From: Clostridia bacterium
GTDB taxonomy: Bacteria > Bacillota > Clostridia > Oscillospirales > CAG-272
DNA: 10,792 nucleotides
Assembly (NCBI GenBank): GCA_029010655.1
Contig: JAQXKW010000215.1
Location: 1-10,792 of the forward strand
Direction of reading: 5' to 3'
Under the pieces are notes generated by a model. That model searched no databases and had not been told where the DNA came from. It saw only the letters and a list, made by a program, of their open reading frames with translations. Both the position numbers and the translations under genes were made by a program. Position 1 is the stretch's first letter; every line of letters begins with the position of its first letter. Shown in pieces: positions 1 to 8,000 of this stretch.

Positions 1-934
1 TCAAAAGAGGCGGAACGGTGAGAATTCCCATAACTAAAAGCATTACGGGCAGGTCGATAATCAGCGAGGCGTTGACGCCCAAAACCGTCTTTCCCGCAGG
101 AATATCAAAGGGGGAGAGCAAGGGGGCAATACCGCTGACAAAAACAAGATTCAGGAAATTAGCACCTATAATATTTCCGAGAGACAGGGCTCCGTGTCCC
201 TTTACCAGCGAGGTAACGGCAGTTACAAGCTCCGGCAGAGAGGTTCCGAGAGCAACAAAGGTAAGGGCTATTACGGATTCGGGAACGCCCAGCTCCTCGG
301 CGATAATCATTCCGTTGTCAACAAGAAGGTCGGAGCCTACGGCAATTAACGCCGCGCCGATTATCAGAAAAACAACCATTATAAGGGTGTTTTTATCTTC
401 GCCGTTCTCCTCGTTTTCGTCAGGGATTTTCGGCATTTTTACGGCAGTTGTAATATTAACTGCCATGTAAACTGCGAAAATAAGGAGGAAAACTACGCCT
501 GTTATACGGTTGAAGCGGCCGAAGGCATAAGCCGATATAAGGTATACCGCCGCCGCACCGAAGAAAAATGCAACAGGTGCGCGAAGTGTTTTTTTATCTA
601 CGGGAGCAGGGCGGATTGCAATTGTAAGAGCGGCAATAAGCGCCGTATTGCAAATAACGGAGCCTATTGCGTTTCCGTATGCAATACCTCCGCTTCCCTG
701 AACTGCCGCCGTTGCGGAAACCATTACCTCGGGGAGAGTGGTGCCGATAGACACAACAGTAGCTCCTATAAGAAGCTCGGGAACATGAAACTTGTGAGCA
801 ATACCCGACGCGCTGTCTACAAACCAGTCGCCGCCCTTAATAAGCAGGAGAAGCCCCAAAGCGAACAGAATACATGCCGCCGCCATACTGCTGTGAAGAA
901 ACGATGCCAAAACGGTAAATAATTTGTCTGTCAT
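1..934 (-). CDS. Calcium/sodium antiporter family protein (CaCA superfamily, YrbG-like), 3' end cut by window edge
   Basis: Inner-membrane cation antiporter of the CaCA family, which exchanges Ca2+ or another divalent cation against Na+ or H+. The visible 311 residues run from ATG at 934 to the left edge without a stop. Family members are about 310-360 residues, so only a short tail is missing. The protein is highly hydrophobic (about ten membrane segments) and shows the two inverted alpha repeats: GTTLPE at 64-69 with GNAIGSVICN at 87-96, and GTSLPE at 230-235 with GNIIGANFLN at 253-262. E69 and E235 are the paired ion-binding glutamates. The positions matching Ser/Asn in repeat 1 (S92, N96) are A258 and N262 in repeat 2, a pattern I recall from the YrbG branch. 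An acidic loop (DENEENGED, about 170-180) separates the halves. Start: AAAGGA at 945-950 lies 10 nt upstream, and the mntP stop is one base away, so the two genes are co-transcribed under the Mn riboswitch. The substrate is not certain; Mn2+ is a candidate because of the context. Confidence 0.9.
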   Translation of the reverse strand, partial: MTDKLFTVLASFLHSSMAAACILFALGLLLLIKGGDWFVDSASGIAHKFHVPELLIGATVVSIGTTLPEVMVSATAAVQGSGGIAYGNAIGSVICNTALIAALTIAIRPAPVDKKTLRAPVAFFFGAAAVYLISAYAFGRFNRITGVVFLLIFAVYMAVNITTAVKMPKIPDENEENGEDKNTLIMVVFLIIGAALIAVGSDLLVDNGMIIAEELGVPESVIALTFVALGTSLPELVTAVTSLVKGHGALSLGNIIGANFLNLVFVSGIAPLLSPFDIPAGKTVLGVNASLIIDLPVMLLVMGILTVPPLL

Positions 935-935
935 T

Positions 936-1523
936 TTATATAATTCCTTTAATAAAGATTTCGATTCCTATAACGATAAGTATAACACCGCCGAGAACGG
1001 ACGCTTTTCCCGACAGCACCGTGCCGAATTTTTTGCCGATAAAAAGCCCACCCATGCAGATGGCAAAGGTTACAACCCCAATAATTAATGACTCGGTCAA
1101 AGCGTGGGTAAGGGGAAGGGAAGCAATGGCAAAGCCTACCGATAAAGCGTCAATAGAGGTTGCAATTCCCTGAACAATAAGGGCGGCAAAGCCCACGGCG
1201 GGCTTGTCCTCGCTTTCTTGTCGGCGCAGTCCCTCCCAAAGCATTTTTCCCCCGATGTAGCATAATAAAATCAAAGCTATCCAGGGTATGAACTTTTCAA
1301 GGGAAGAAAAAATATCGATAACGGTTTTAACGCATACCCAGCCCAGAAGCGGCATCAGGGTCTGAAAAACTCCGAATACCCCGGCAATAAGACACATTCT
1401 GCGACGGGACATTCCGGGCTCGTTAAGCCCGTTTGCACAGGATACGGAGAATGCGTCCATGGCAAGCCCCGCACCTAAAAGAATACTGTTCAGGAAAAAA
1501 ACTGCGTCCATAAAAAAGTCCAT
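936..1523 (-). CDS. mntP: Manganese efflux pump MntP
   Basis: Small membrane protein that exports Mn2+ and protects against manganese excess. It has 195 residues (family about 190) and about six membrane segments arranged as two related halves. Each half carries the family signature with its acidic residue: LAMDAFSVS around D23 and ATSIDALSVGF around D125, matching the aspartates known to be essential in E. coli MntP. A charged cytoplasmic loop (RRQESEDK, about 100-107) joins the halves. Start choice is unclear. ATG at 1523 has no ribosome binding site, because the sequence just upstream is a T7 tract after a hairpin. ATG at 1511 (M5) has a weak GGA about 7 nt upstream and would give 191 residues, closer to homologues. 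Upstream lie a dedicated promoter and a yybP-ykoY Mn2+ riboswitch, which supports the function independently. One base after its stop the CaCA antiporter gene begins. Confidence 0.95.
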   Translation of the reverse strand: MDFFMDAVFFLNSILLGAGLAMDAFSVSCANGLNEPGMSRRRMCLIAGVFGVFQTLMPLLGWVCVKTVIDIFSSLEKFIPWIALILLCYIGGKMLWEGLRRQESEDKPAVGFAALIVQGIATSIDALSVGFAIASLPLTHALTESLIIGVVTFAICMGGLFIGKKFGTVLSGKASVLGGVILIVIGIEIFIKGII

Positions 1524-1528
1524 TCATT

Positions 1529-1555
1529 AAAAAAACGGATACGTTGCCGCACCCG
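1529..1555 (-). terminator. Second terminator-like hairpin directly before mntP
   Basis: Read on the minus strand, CGGGTGCG (1555-1548) pairs with CGTATCCG (1543-1536) around a GCAA tetraloop, giving an 8-bp stem with two G-U pairs. Seven T (1535-1529) follow at once. This is a textbook intrinsic terminator shape, only 5 nt upstream of the first mntP ATG. It may be the actual expression platform of the riboswitch, a second attenuation point, or a structure controlling ribosome access. The pairing is seen in the sequence; its role is inferred. Confidence 0.7.
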
Positions 1556-1563
1556 GTAAATTC

Positions 1564-1602
1564 AAAAAGAAAAAGACCATGTACAGCAAAATTGCCTACA
1601 TG
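1564..1602 (-). terminator. Riboswitch-linked intrinsic terminator overlapping aptamer P1
   Basis: On the minus strand CATGTA (1602-1597) pairs with TACATG (1583-1578). An inner GCA/TGC stem closes an ATTT loop, and the pyrimidine tract TCTTTTTCTTTTT (1576-1564) follows. The first bases of the 5' arm are also the end of the riboswitch P1 3' strand (CTCA, 1604-1601), so hairpin and closed P1 compete. This predicts read-through into mntP when Mn2+ stabilises the aptamer. Confidence 0.72.
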
Positions 1603-1692
1603 AGTCTCGCAAATTAAAGCAAGCCAGACCGAAACCGGCCGAGATTGTTGACTTACTGCGCAGTGGTAGCCACCCGCATGCTACTCCCTCAA
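1601..1692 (-). promoter_or_regulatory. yybP-ykoY family Mn2+ riboswitch aptamer upstream of mntP
   Basis: The RNA leader of the mntP transcript matches the yybP-ykoY aptamer as I remember it. P1 is TGAG (1691-1688) with CTCA (1604-1601). The 5' side continues with the conserved GGAGTAGC, the middle holds GTCAACA followed by CTCG, then CTGGCTTGC, and the 3' side ends in GCGAGA just before P1. A long second helix forms from TGCG-GTGG with CCAC-CGCA, and a short CCG/CGG hairpin (loop GTTT or similar) sits in the other arm. P1 could lengthen by pairing TACA (1698-1695) with TGTA (1600-1597) if transcription starts far enough upstream. This class senses Mn2+ and commonly controls mntP and other Mn exporters, in agreement with the gene downstream. 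Sequence blocks are seen directly; the class assignment is from memory of the consensus. Confidence 0.88.
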
Positions 1693-1703
1693 TTTGTACG
1701 GAC

Positions 1704-1732
1704 AGTATAGCATATAATTCCTATTATGTCAA
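1704..1732 (-). promoter_or_regulatory. Sigma-A promoter of the mntP-antiporter operon
   Basis: On the minus strand a perfect TTGACA -35 box (1732-1727) is followed by a 17-nt spacer and TATACT as -10 (1709-1704). A TG one base upstream of the -10 makes it an extended -10. Predicted transcription start is near 1697, placing the Mn riboswitch at the very 5' end of a leader of about 175 nt. I see no obvious MntR-type palindrome across the boxes, so control is probably mostly by the leader RNA. Confidence 0.9.
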
Positions 1733-1753
1733 GTATTATTGAAGAATGAACAT

Positions 1754-1786
1754 AAAAAAGACGGACAAAATATCGCCCGTCTTTTT
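1754..1786 (-). terminator. Intrinsic terminator after guaB, end of purine operon
   Basis: On the minus strand AAAAAGACGG (1786-1777) pairs with CCGTCTTTTT (1764-1755), a 10-bp stem with a loop of about 12 nt, and the T run extends to 1754. It begins 13 nt after the guaB stop codon and separates the purine operon from the mntP promoter. The A-tract before the stem could let it act on the opposite strand too, but no gene there needs it. Confidence 0.88.
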
Positions 1787-1799
1787 GTGAAATCTTTAA

Positions 1800-3305
1800 T
1801 TATTTTATGGTGGGAACCTTTTCCTTTTGGATTACGTCGTGGGCGCCGCCCTCAACTATTGATGTGGAGGAAACCAGAGTCAGAACTGCCTTTTCACGAA
1901 GCTCGGGAATAGTGAGAGCGCCGCAGTTGCACATGGTGGATTTTACCTTTGCAAGAGACATGGCAACGTTGTCCTTCAGGCTTCCTGCGTAAGGCACATA
2001 GGAGTCAACGCCCTCCTCAAAAGACAGCTTTTTGTCGCCGCCCAGATCGTATCTCTGCCAGTTGCGGGCACGGGCAGAGCCCTCGCCCCAGTATTCCTTG
2101 TAATAGGTTCCGCCGATGCTGACCCTGTTTGACGGGCTTTCGTCAAATCTTGCAAAATATCTGCCAAGCATAACGAAATCTGCGCCCATGGCAAGGGACA
2201 GGGTAATATGGTGGTCGTAAACTATGCCGCCGTCGGAGCACAAGGGAACGTATATGCCCGTTTCATCAAAGTAACGGTCACGCTCGGCGCAGACATCGAT
2301 AAGGGCTGTTGCCTGCCCCCGTCCGATACCCTTTGTCTCACGGGTGATACAGATTGAGCCGCCGCCGATGCCTACCTTAACAAAGTCGGCACCGCAATCG
2401 GCGAGAAATCTGAAGCCTGCGGCGTCAACCACGTTTCCGGCTCCTACCTTTACGCTGTCGCCGTATTTTTCGCGAATCCAGTCAATGGTGATTTTCTGCC
2501 ATTCGGAAAAGCCCTCGGAGGAGTCAATGCAAAGCACATCGGCGCCTGCGTCAACCAGGGCGGGAACACGCTCCGCATAGTCACGGGTGTTAATACCTGC
2601 GCCTACAACGTACCTCTTTGAGGCGTCTAACAGCTCGTTGGGGTTCCTTTTATGGGTGTCGTAGTCCTTGCGGAATACCATGTAGCAGAGCTTTCCGTCG
2701 TCGTCGATAATGGGAAGGGAATTGAGCTTGTTGTCCCAGATAATGTCGTTGGCAACTTTAAGCGTGGTGCCCTCTTTTGCCCAAATCAGCTTCTCAAAGG
2801 GAGTCATAAACTGAGAAACCTTAGTTGTAGGCTCCATACGGCTTACACGGTAGTCTCTGCTCGTAACGATACCCAAAAGCTTTCCGTGGGAAGTTCCGTC
2901 ATCGGTAACGGCAACGGTGGAGTGCCCTGTGGCTTCTTTGAGAGCAATAATATCAGCAAGGGTGGCGTCCGGGGTAATGTTGGAATCGCTTGTAACAAAG
3001 CCCGCCTTATAGCATTTTGCCCGTCTAACCATATCAGCCTCGGATTCAACGGACTGAGAGCCGTAAATAAAGGATACGCCGCCCTCAGTAGCAAGGGCAA
3101 CGGCAAGTCTGTCGCCGGAGACCGCCTGCATTATAGCGGAGACCATGGGAATATTCATGGTTATTTTGGGTTCTTCCCCTTTTCTGAACTTAACAAGAGG
3201 GGTTTTCAGACTTACGTTTGCGGGAACGCACTCGCTTGAGGAGTACCCGGGAATTAAAAGATATTCGTTAAAAGTATGGGACGGTTCGTTGATGATTTTC
3301 GCCAT
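1800..3305 (-). CDS. guaB: Inosine-5'-monophosphate dehydrogenase
   Basis: Oxidises IMP to XMP with NAD+, the committed step to guanine nucleotides, in the cytosol as a tetramer. It has 501 residues from ATG at 3305. Layout: (beta/alpha)8 barrel with two CBS domains inserted at about 103-157 and 163-214. The active-site loop GIGGGSICITRE carries the nucleophile C319. The NAD-site segment is CIDSSEGFSEWQ with D261, and the mobile flap ends in NWQRYD with the R418-Y419 dyad. These residue numbers coincide with those of the Tritrichomonas foetus enzyme, and the motifs differ from the usual bacterial GIGPGSICTTR. K310 and E431, linked in T. foetus to low mycophenolic acid sensitivity, are both present. 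Start choice: GGAGG (3311-3315) sits 5 nt before ATG 3305, and the N-terminus MAKIINEP matches homologues. An in-frame GTG at 3317 overlaps that site and is unlikely. It lies 25 nt after fhs and is the last gene before the terminator. Confidence 0.97.
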   Translation of the reverse strand: MAKIINEPSHTFNEYLLIPGYSSSECVPANVSLKTPLVKFRKGEEPKITMNIPMVSAIMQAVSGDRLAVALATEGGVSFIYGSQSVESEADMVRRAKCYKAGFVTSDSNITPDATLADIIALKEATGHSTVAVTDDGTSHGKLLGIVTSRDYRVSRMEPTTKVSQFMTPFEKLIWAKEGTTLKVANDIIWDNKLNSLPIIDDDGKLCYMVFRKDYDTHKRNPNELLDASKRYVVGAGINTRDYAERVPALVDAGADVLCIDSSEGFSEWQKITIDWIREKYGDSVKVGAGNVVDAAGFRFLADCGADFVKVGIGGGSICITRETKGIGRGQATALIDVCAERDRYFDETGIYVPLCSDGGIVYDHHITLSLAMGADFVMLGRYFARFDESPSNRVSIGGTYYKEYWGEGSARARNWQRYDLGGDKKLSFEEGVDSYVPYAGSLKDNVAMSLAKVKSTMCNCGALTIPELREKAVLTLVSSTSIVEGGAHDVIQKEKVPTIK

Positions 3306-3330
3306 TTCAGCCTCCACTTATATAAAATGA

Positions 3331-5004
3331 TTAAAACAGTCCTGAAATTATTCCGTTTTCGTCTACGTCGATATTTTCAGCCGCAGGCTTTTTGGGAAGT
3401 CCGGGCATTGTCATAATATCGCCTGTGAGCACAACTATAAATCCTGCTCCCGCAGACACTCTTACGTTTTTAACCGTAACCGTAAAGTTTTCGGGTGCGC
3501 CCGGCTTTGTGGGGTCATCGGAAAAGCTGTACTGCGTTTTTGCAATACACACGGGGCACTTGTCAAAGCCGAGAGCGGTTAATGCGTCTATCTGCTTTTT
3601 TGCCGCAGGGAGAACGGTTATTCCGCTTCCTCCGTATACACGGCGCACAATTGCTTCGATTTTATCCTCAATTGTGCCGTCAAGCTCATAGCTGAAGGAA
3701 AAGTCGTTTTCCTGTTCGCACAGACGAACAACTTCCTCTGCAAGCTCAACGCCGCCGTTTCCGCCGTCTGCCCAAACGGTTGACAGGCGAACATTAACGC
3801 CAAGTTCACGGCATTTCTCGATAACGAGGTTTATTTCTGCGTCCGTATCGGTGGGGAAGCGGTTTACGGCAACCACGCAGGGGAGTTTATACACATTCTT
3901 TATGTTGGAAACATGGCGCAGAAGGTTGGGAAGTCCCTTTTCAAGAGCGGAAAGATCCTCGTTTCCAAGCTGCTTTTTGTCAAGTCCGCCGTGCATTTTA
4001 AGGGCGCGGACGGTAGCAACAACGACAACAGCATCGGGGCGAAGCCCTGTCATGCGGCATTTGATGTCAAGGAATTTTTCTGCGCCGAGATCTGCACCGA
4101 AGCCGGCTTCGGTAACGGCGTAGTCTCCCAGCTTCAAAGCCATTTTTGTTGCTATAACGGAGTTGCAGCCGTGGGCAATATTTGCGAAAGGTCCGCCGTG
4201 AACAAAGGCGGGAGTGCCCTCAAGTGTCTGAACAAGGTTAGGCTTCAAAGCGTCCTTCAGAAGCGCCGCCATAGCGCCCACAGCGTGCAGTTCACCTGCC
4301 GTGACCGGCTTGTCGTCATAGGTGTAAGCGACAACTATGCGGGAAAGGCGCTCTTTCAGGTCGGTTATAGAGCTTGCAAGGCAGAACACCGCCATAATTT
4401 CGGAAGCAACAGTAATATCAAAGCCGTCCTCACGGGGAGTGCCGTTTACCTTGCCGCCCAGTCCGTCAATAACAAAGCGGAGCTGGCGGTCATTCATGTC
4501 AACACAGCGTTTCCATGTGATTTTTCTGGGGTCGATGTTAAGAGTGTTGCCCTGCTGAATGTGGTTGTCAAGCATGGCGGCAAGCAGATTGTTAGCCGCA
4601 CCTATTGCGTGGAAATCTCCCGTAAAGTGGAGATTTATGTCCTCCATGGGCACAACCTGCGCATATCCGCCGCCAGCGGCGCCGCCCTTAATTCCGAAAA
4701 CAGGACCGAGAGACGGCTCACGGAGGGCAACAACTACGTTTTTGCCGATTTTTTTAAGACCGTCCGCAAGACCGATGGTGGTTGTGGTTTTTCCCTCGCC
4801 GGCAGGGGTGGGCGTAATTGCCGTAACGAGAACGAGCTTGCCGTTTTTTCGGGGGGACTCATTCAGAAGATTATAGTCTACCTTTGCCTTGTATTTGCCG
4901 TACTGCTCAACGTATTTTTCATCTATACCGGCAGTTTCGGCAATTTCCGTAATAGGCTTCATGGGTATGGAATGGGCGATTTCTATATCACTTAAAATAG
5001 CCAT
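3331..5004 (-). CDS. fhs: Formate-tetrahydrofolate ligase (10-formyl-THF synthetase)
   Basis: Joins formate to tetrahydrofolate at the cost of ATP, giving 10-formyl-THF. It has 557 residues, the normal bacterial length. Visible motifs: the phosphate-binding loop PTPAGEGKTT at 65-74, REPSLGP at 95-101, a glycine-rich GGAAGGGYAQVVPM stretch (107-120) leading to HFTGD at 126-130, and MPGLP near the C-terminus (533-537). All key parts look intact. The ribosome binding site GGAG (5011-5014) overlaps the purL stop codon and lies 6 nt before the ATG, so translation is probably coupled to purL. Its place between purL and guaB, in an operon that also encodes an AICAR formyltransferase, points to a job in supplying one-carbon units for purine rings. 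In acetogens the same enzyme serves the Wood-Ljungdahl pathway, but nothing here indicates that role. Confidence 0.98.
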   Translation of the reverse strand: MAILSDIEIAHSIPMKPITEIAETAGIDEKYVEQYGKYKAKVDYNLLNESPRKNGKLVLVTAITPTPAGEGKTTTTIGLADGLKKIGKNVVVALREPSLGPVFGIKGGAAGGGYAQVVPMEDINLHFTGDFHAIGAANNLLAAMLDNHIQQGNTLNIDPRKITWKRCVDMNDRQLRFVIDGLGGKVNGTPREDGFDITVASEIMAVFCLASSITDLKERLSRIVVAYTYDDKPVTAGELHAVGAMAALLKDALKPNLVQTLEGTPAFVHGGPFANIAHGCNSVIATKMALKLGDYAVTEAGFGADLGAEKFLDIKCRMTGLRPDAVVVVATVRALKMHGGLDKKQLGNEDLSALEKGLPNLLRHVSNIKNVYKLPCVVAVNRFPTDTDAEINLVIEKCRELGVNVRLSTVWADGGNGGVELAEEVVRLCEQENDFSFSYELDGTIEDKIEAIVRRVYGGSGITVLPAAKKQIDALTALGFDKCPVCIAKTQYSFSDDPTKPGAPENFTVTVKNVRVSAGAGFIVVLTGDIMTMPGLPKKPAAENIDVDENGIISGLF

Positions 5005-5013
5005 AAAAGTCTC

Positions 5014-8000
5014 CTATTTCTTAAAATATTTTACAGCGGAGTCAAACATTAACATATTATACACTCCCGGGACGTTTTTGTAAAGACCTTTGCCGATTCT
5101 TTCGCTGTGACCCATTTTTCCGAAAACTCTGCCGTCGGGGGAGGTAATACCCTCAACAGCGCAGGCGGAATTGTTGGGGTTAAAGCGGATGTCGTCGGTG
5201 GGATTCCCGTCAAAATCAACGTACTGGGTGGCAATCTGACCGTTTTTCGCCAGAGTGCTTATCAGCTCGTCGGATGCAAGAAATCTTCCTTCGCCGTGAG
5301 ATATGGGAACGGTGTAAACATCGCCTACATTTGTTGCGGCAAGCCACGGAGATTTATTTGATGCAATGCGTATACGCACCATTTTTGACTGATGACGGGC
5401 AATGGAGTTAAATGTAAGAGTGGGACAGCTTTCGTCCGTATCAACGATTTTTCCGTAAGGCACAAGACCCAGCTTTATAAGAGCCTGGAAGCCGTTGCAT
5501 ATACCGCACATAAGTCCGTCACGCTGTGAAAGCAAACGGTTTACTTCCTCTTTTATCTGTGCGTTGCGGAAGAACGCCATAATAAACTTGCCGGAGCCGT
5601 CAGGCTCGTCGCCGCCGGAAAATCCGCCGGGAATAAACACCATCTGAGAGTCGGAAAGTTCCTTTGCAAACTGCTCAACGCTCCGAGCTATATTGTCGGA
5701 GGAAAGGTTATTTATAACGAAGGTTTTCACATCTGCGCCTGCGTCAAGCATAACCTTAGCGGTGTCGAATTCACAGTTAGTGCCGGGGAACACGGGGATA
5801 AGAACCTTGGGCTTTACGCATTTAACGTGAGGTGCGTTGACGGTATCACGGGGGGAAGAGAAGGCGGGGAGACTCTTTGCGCTTTCCTTTTCAAGGCAGG
5901 GATATACGTTTTCAAGTTTACCCTCGTAAAGCGAGTCAAGAACCTCAAGGGAAATTATTTCGCCCTTATATGAGATTTCTTTCTTGTCGGTAATATTGCC
6001 TATAACCGTTCCCTCAACGTCATTTTCAACTTCAAGGATAAAGGAGCCGTAACGGTAACCGAAAATAACGTCAGGGGTAAGTGTGCTGTCAAACTCAAAG
6101 CCCAGTCCGTTTCCTATGCACATTTTGTATACAGCCTCGGCAACGCCGCCGAAAGCGGGGGTATATGCGGCATAGACCTTGCCGGAGCGGGCAAGAGACG
6201 TAACCTTGTCAAAACACTTTTTCAGCGAATCGGGGCAGGGCAGACCGTTTTCGCCGTATTCGGGGGTGATTAAAATCACCTTGTGTCCTGCCTCCTTAAA
6301 TTCGGGAGATATAACATTGTCGCACTTTCCGGTGGTCACCGCAAAGGAAACAAGCGTGGGCGGCACGTCCAGCTTTTCAAAGGAGCCGCTCATGGAGTCC
6401 TTGCCGCCGATAGCGGCAATTCCCAAATCCATTTGTGCCGAGAATGCTCCCAGCAGAGCGGACAGGGGCTTGCCCCAGCGTTTTTCGTCACGTCCGGGCT
6501 TTTCGAAATACTCCTGGAAGGTGAGATACACGTCCTCAAAAGAAGCGCCTGCGGCAATCAGCTTTGAAACGCTTTCCACAACGGCGAGATATGCGCCGTG
6601 GTAGGGGCTTTTTTCCGTAATATAAGGGTTGTAGCCCCAGGACATAAAGGAGCAGGTGTCCGTGTGCTGTTTTTCAACGGAAATCTTATGCACCATTGCC
6701 TGAATAGGGGTGCGCTGATACTTTCCGCCGAAGGGCATAAGTACCGTGCCGGCACCGATTGTTGAGTCGAAGCGCTCGGAAAGTCCTCTCTTTGAGCATA
6801 CATTCAGGTCAGAAACGAGCTTTTTGTATTCGTCCGTGAAGCTCTCGCCTACTTCTTTTTCGTAGGACGCTGTTTTATCGGGGGCTATGTTTATATGCTT
6901 TTCTGCGCCGTTAGAATTCAAAAATTCACGTGAAATGTCAACTATTGTCTGTCCGTTCCAGGTCATTTTAAGGCGGGGCTCGTCGGTGACTTTGGCAACT
7001 ATTGTCGCCTCAAGGTTTTCTTCCCTTGCAATAGCCATAAAACTGTCAGCGTCAGATGAGTCCACAACAACTGCCATTCTCTCCTGAGATTCGCTGATTG
7101 CAAGCTCCGTGCCGTCAAGACCCTCGTATTTCTTGGGAACTGCGTTAAGGTTTATGTTAAGACCGTCCGCAAGCTCGCCGATAGCCACAGACACGCCGCC
7201 GGCACCGAAGTCGTTGCACCGTTTTATAAGCGTGCATGCGTCAGTACGGCGGAAAAGTCTCTGAAGCTTTCGTTCTTCGGGAGCGTTTCCTTTCTGCACC
7301 TCTGCGCCGCAGGTCTCAACGGAGTGAGCATTGTGCGCTTTGGAGGAGCCTGTTGCGCCGCCGATACCGTCTCTGCCTGTGCGTCCGCCTAAAAGGATTA
7401 CTATATCCCCGTCAACGGGACATTCACGGCGAACATTTGCGGCGGGAGCGGCGGCTATTACTGCGCCTATTTCCATGCGCTTTGCCGCATAGCCGGGGTG
7501 GTAAAGCTCGTCAACAATACCGGTTGCAAGTCCTATCTGGTTTCCGTAGGAGGAATAGCCTGCCGCCGCAGTCTGCACTATTTTTCTCTGGGGAAGCTTT
7601 CCGGGAATCGTGTCTGCAACGGGCACGGTGGGGTCAGCCGCTCCCGTAACACGCATGGCGGCGTAAACATAGGAGCGCCCGGACAGGGGGTCTCTGATTG
7701 CGCCGCCGATACAGGTTGCCGCACCGCCGAAGGGCTCGATTTCCGTGGGGTGGTTGTGGGTTTCATTTTTGAAAAGCAGAAGCCACGGCTCTGTTTTTCC
7801 GTCAATCTCCACGTCCATTTTAACGGTGCAGGCGTTGATTTCTTCCGATTCGTCCAGCTTTTGAAGCTGACCTGTCTTTTTAAGATATTTTGCGGCAATA
7901 GTGCCTATATCCATAAGGTTTACGGGCTTTGACCTGCCCAGCGTTTTTCTTGTATCAAGGTATCTTTCATATGCTTTTTCAAGCAGCTTGTCCTCGAATT

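Noticed and set aside
18..470. Plus-strand open frame of 150 codons at the left edge
   Set aside because: It is antisense to the antiporter gene, whose alpha repeats are clear on the minus strand.
1655..1664. Perfect palindrome ACTGCGCAGT as a possible operator
   Set aside because: It lies downstream of the promoter inside the riboswitch aptamer, where its bases are explained by the long internal helix.
2652..3239. Open frame of 195 codons on the plus strand
   Set aside because: It lies antisense to guaB, has a low-complexity translation without family motifs, and guaB is unambiguous over the whole span.
3306..3317. Upstream in-frame GTG start for guaB
   Set aside because: The extra codons are themselves the GGAGG ribosome binding site of the ATG at 3305, and homologues begin at that ATG.
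3913..4995. Open frame of 360 codons on the plus strand
   Set aside because: It lies wholly antisense to fhs, whose motifs are complete. It shows no recognisable domain and no credible ribosome binding site; it results from the codon use of fhs.
7236..7932. Overlapping plus-strand open frames of 137 and 144 codons
   Set aside because: Both are antisense to purL; the first gives an arginine-rich translation typical of a shadow frame of GC-rich codons.
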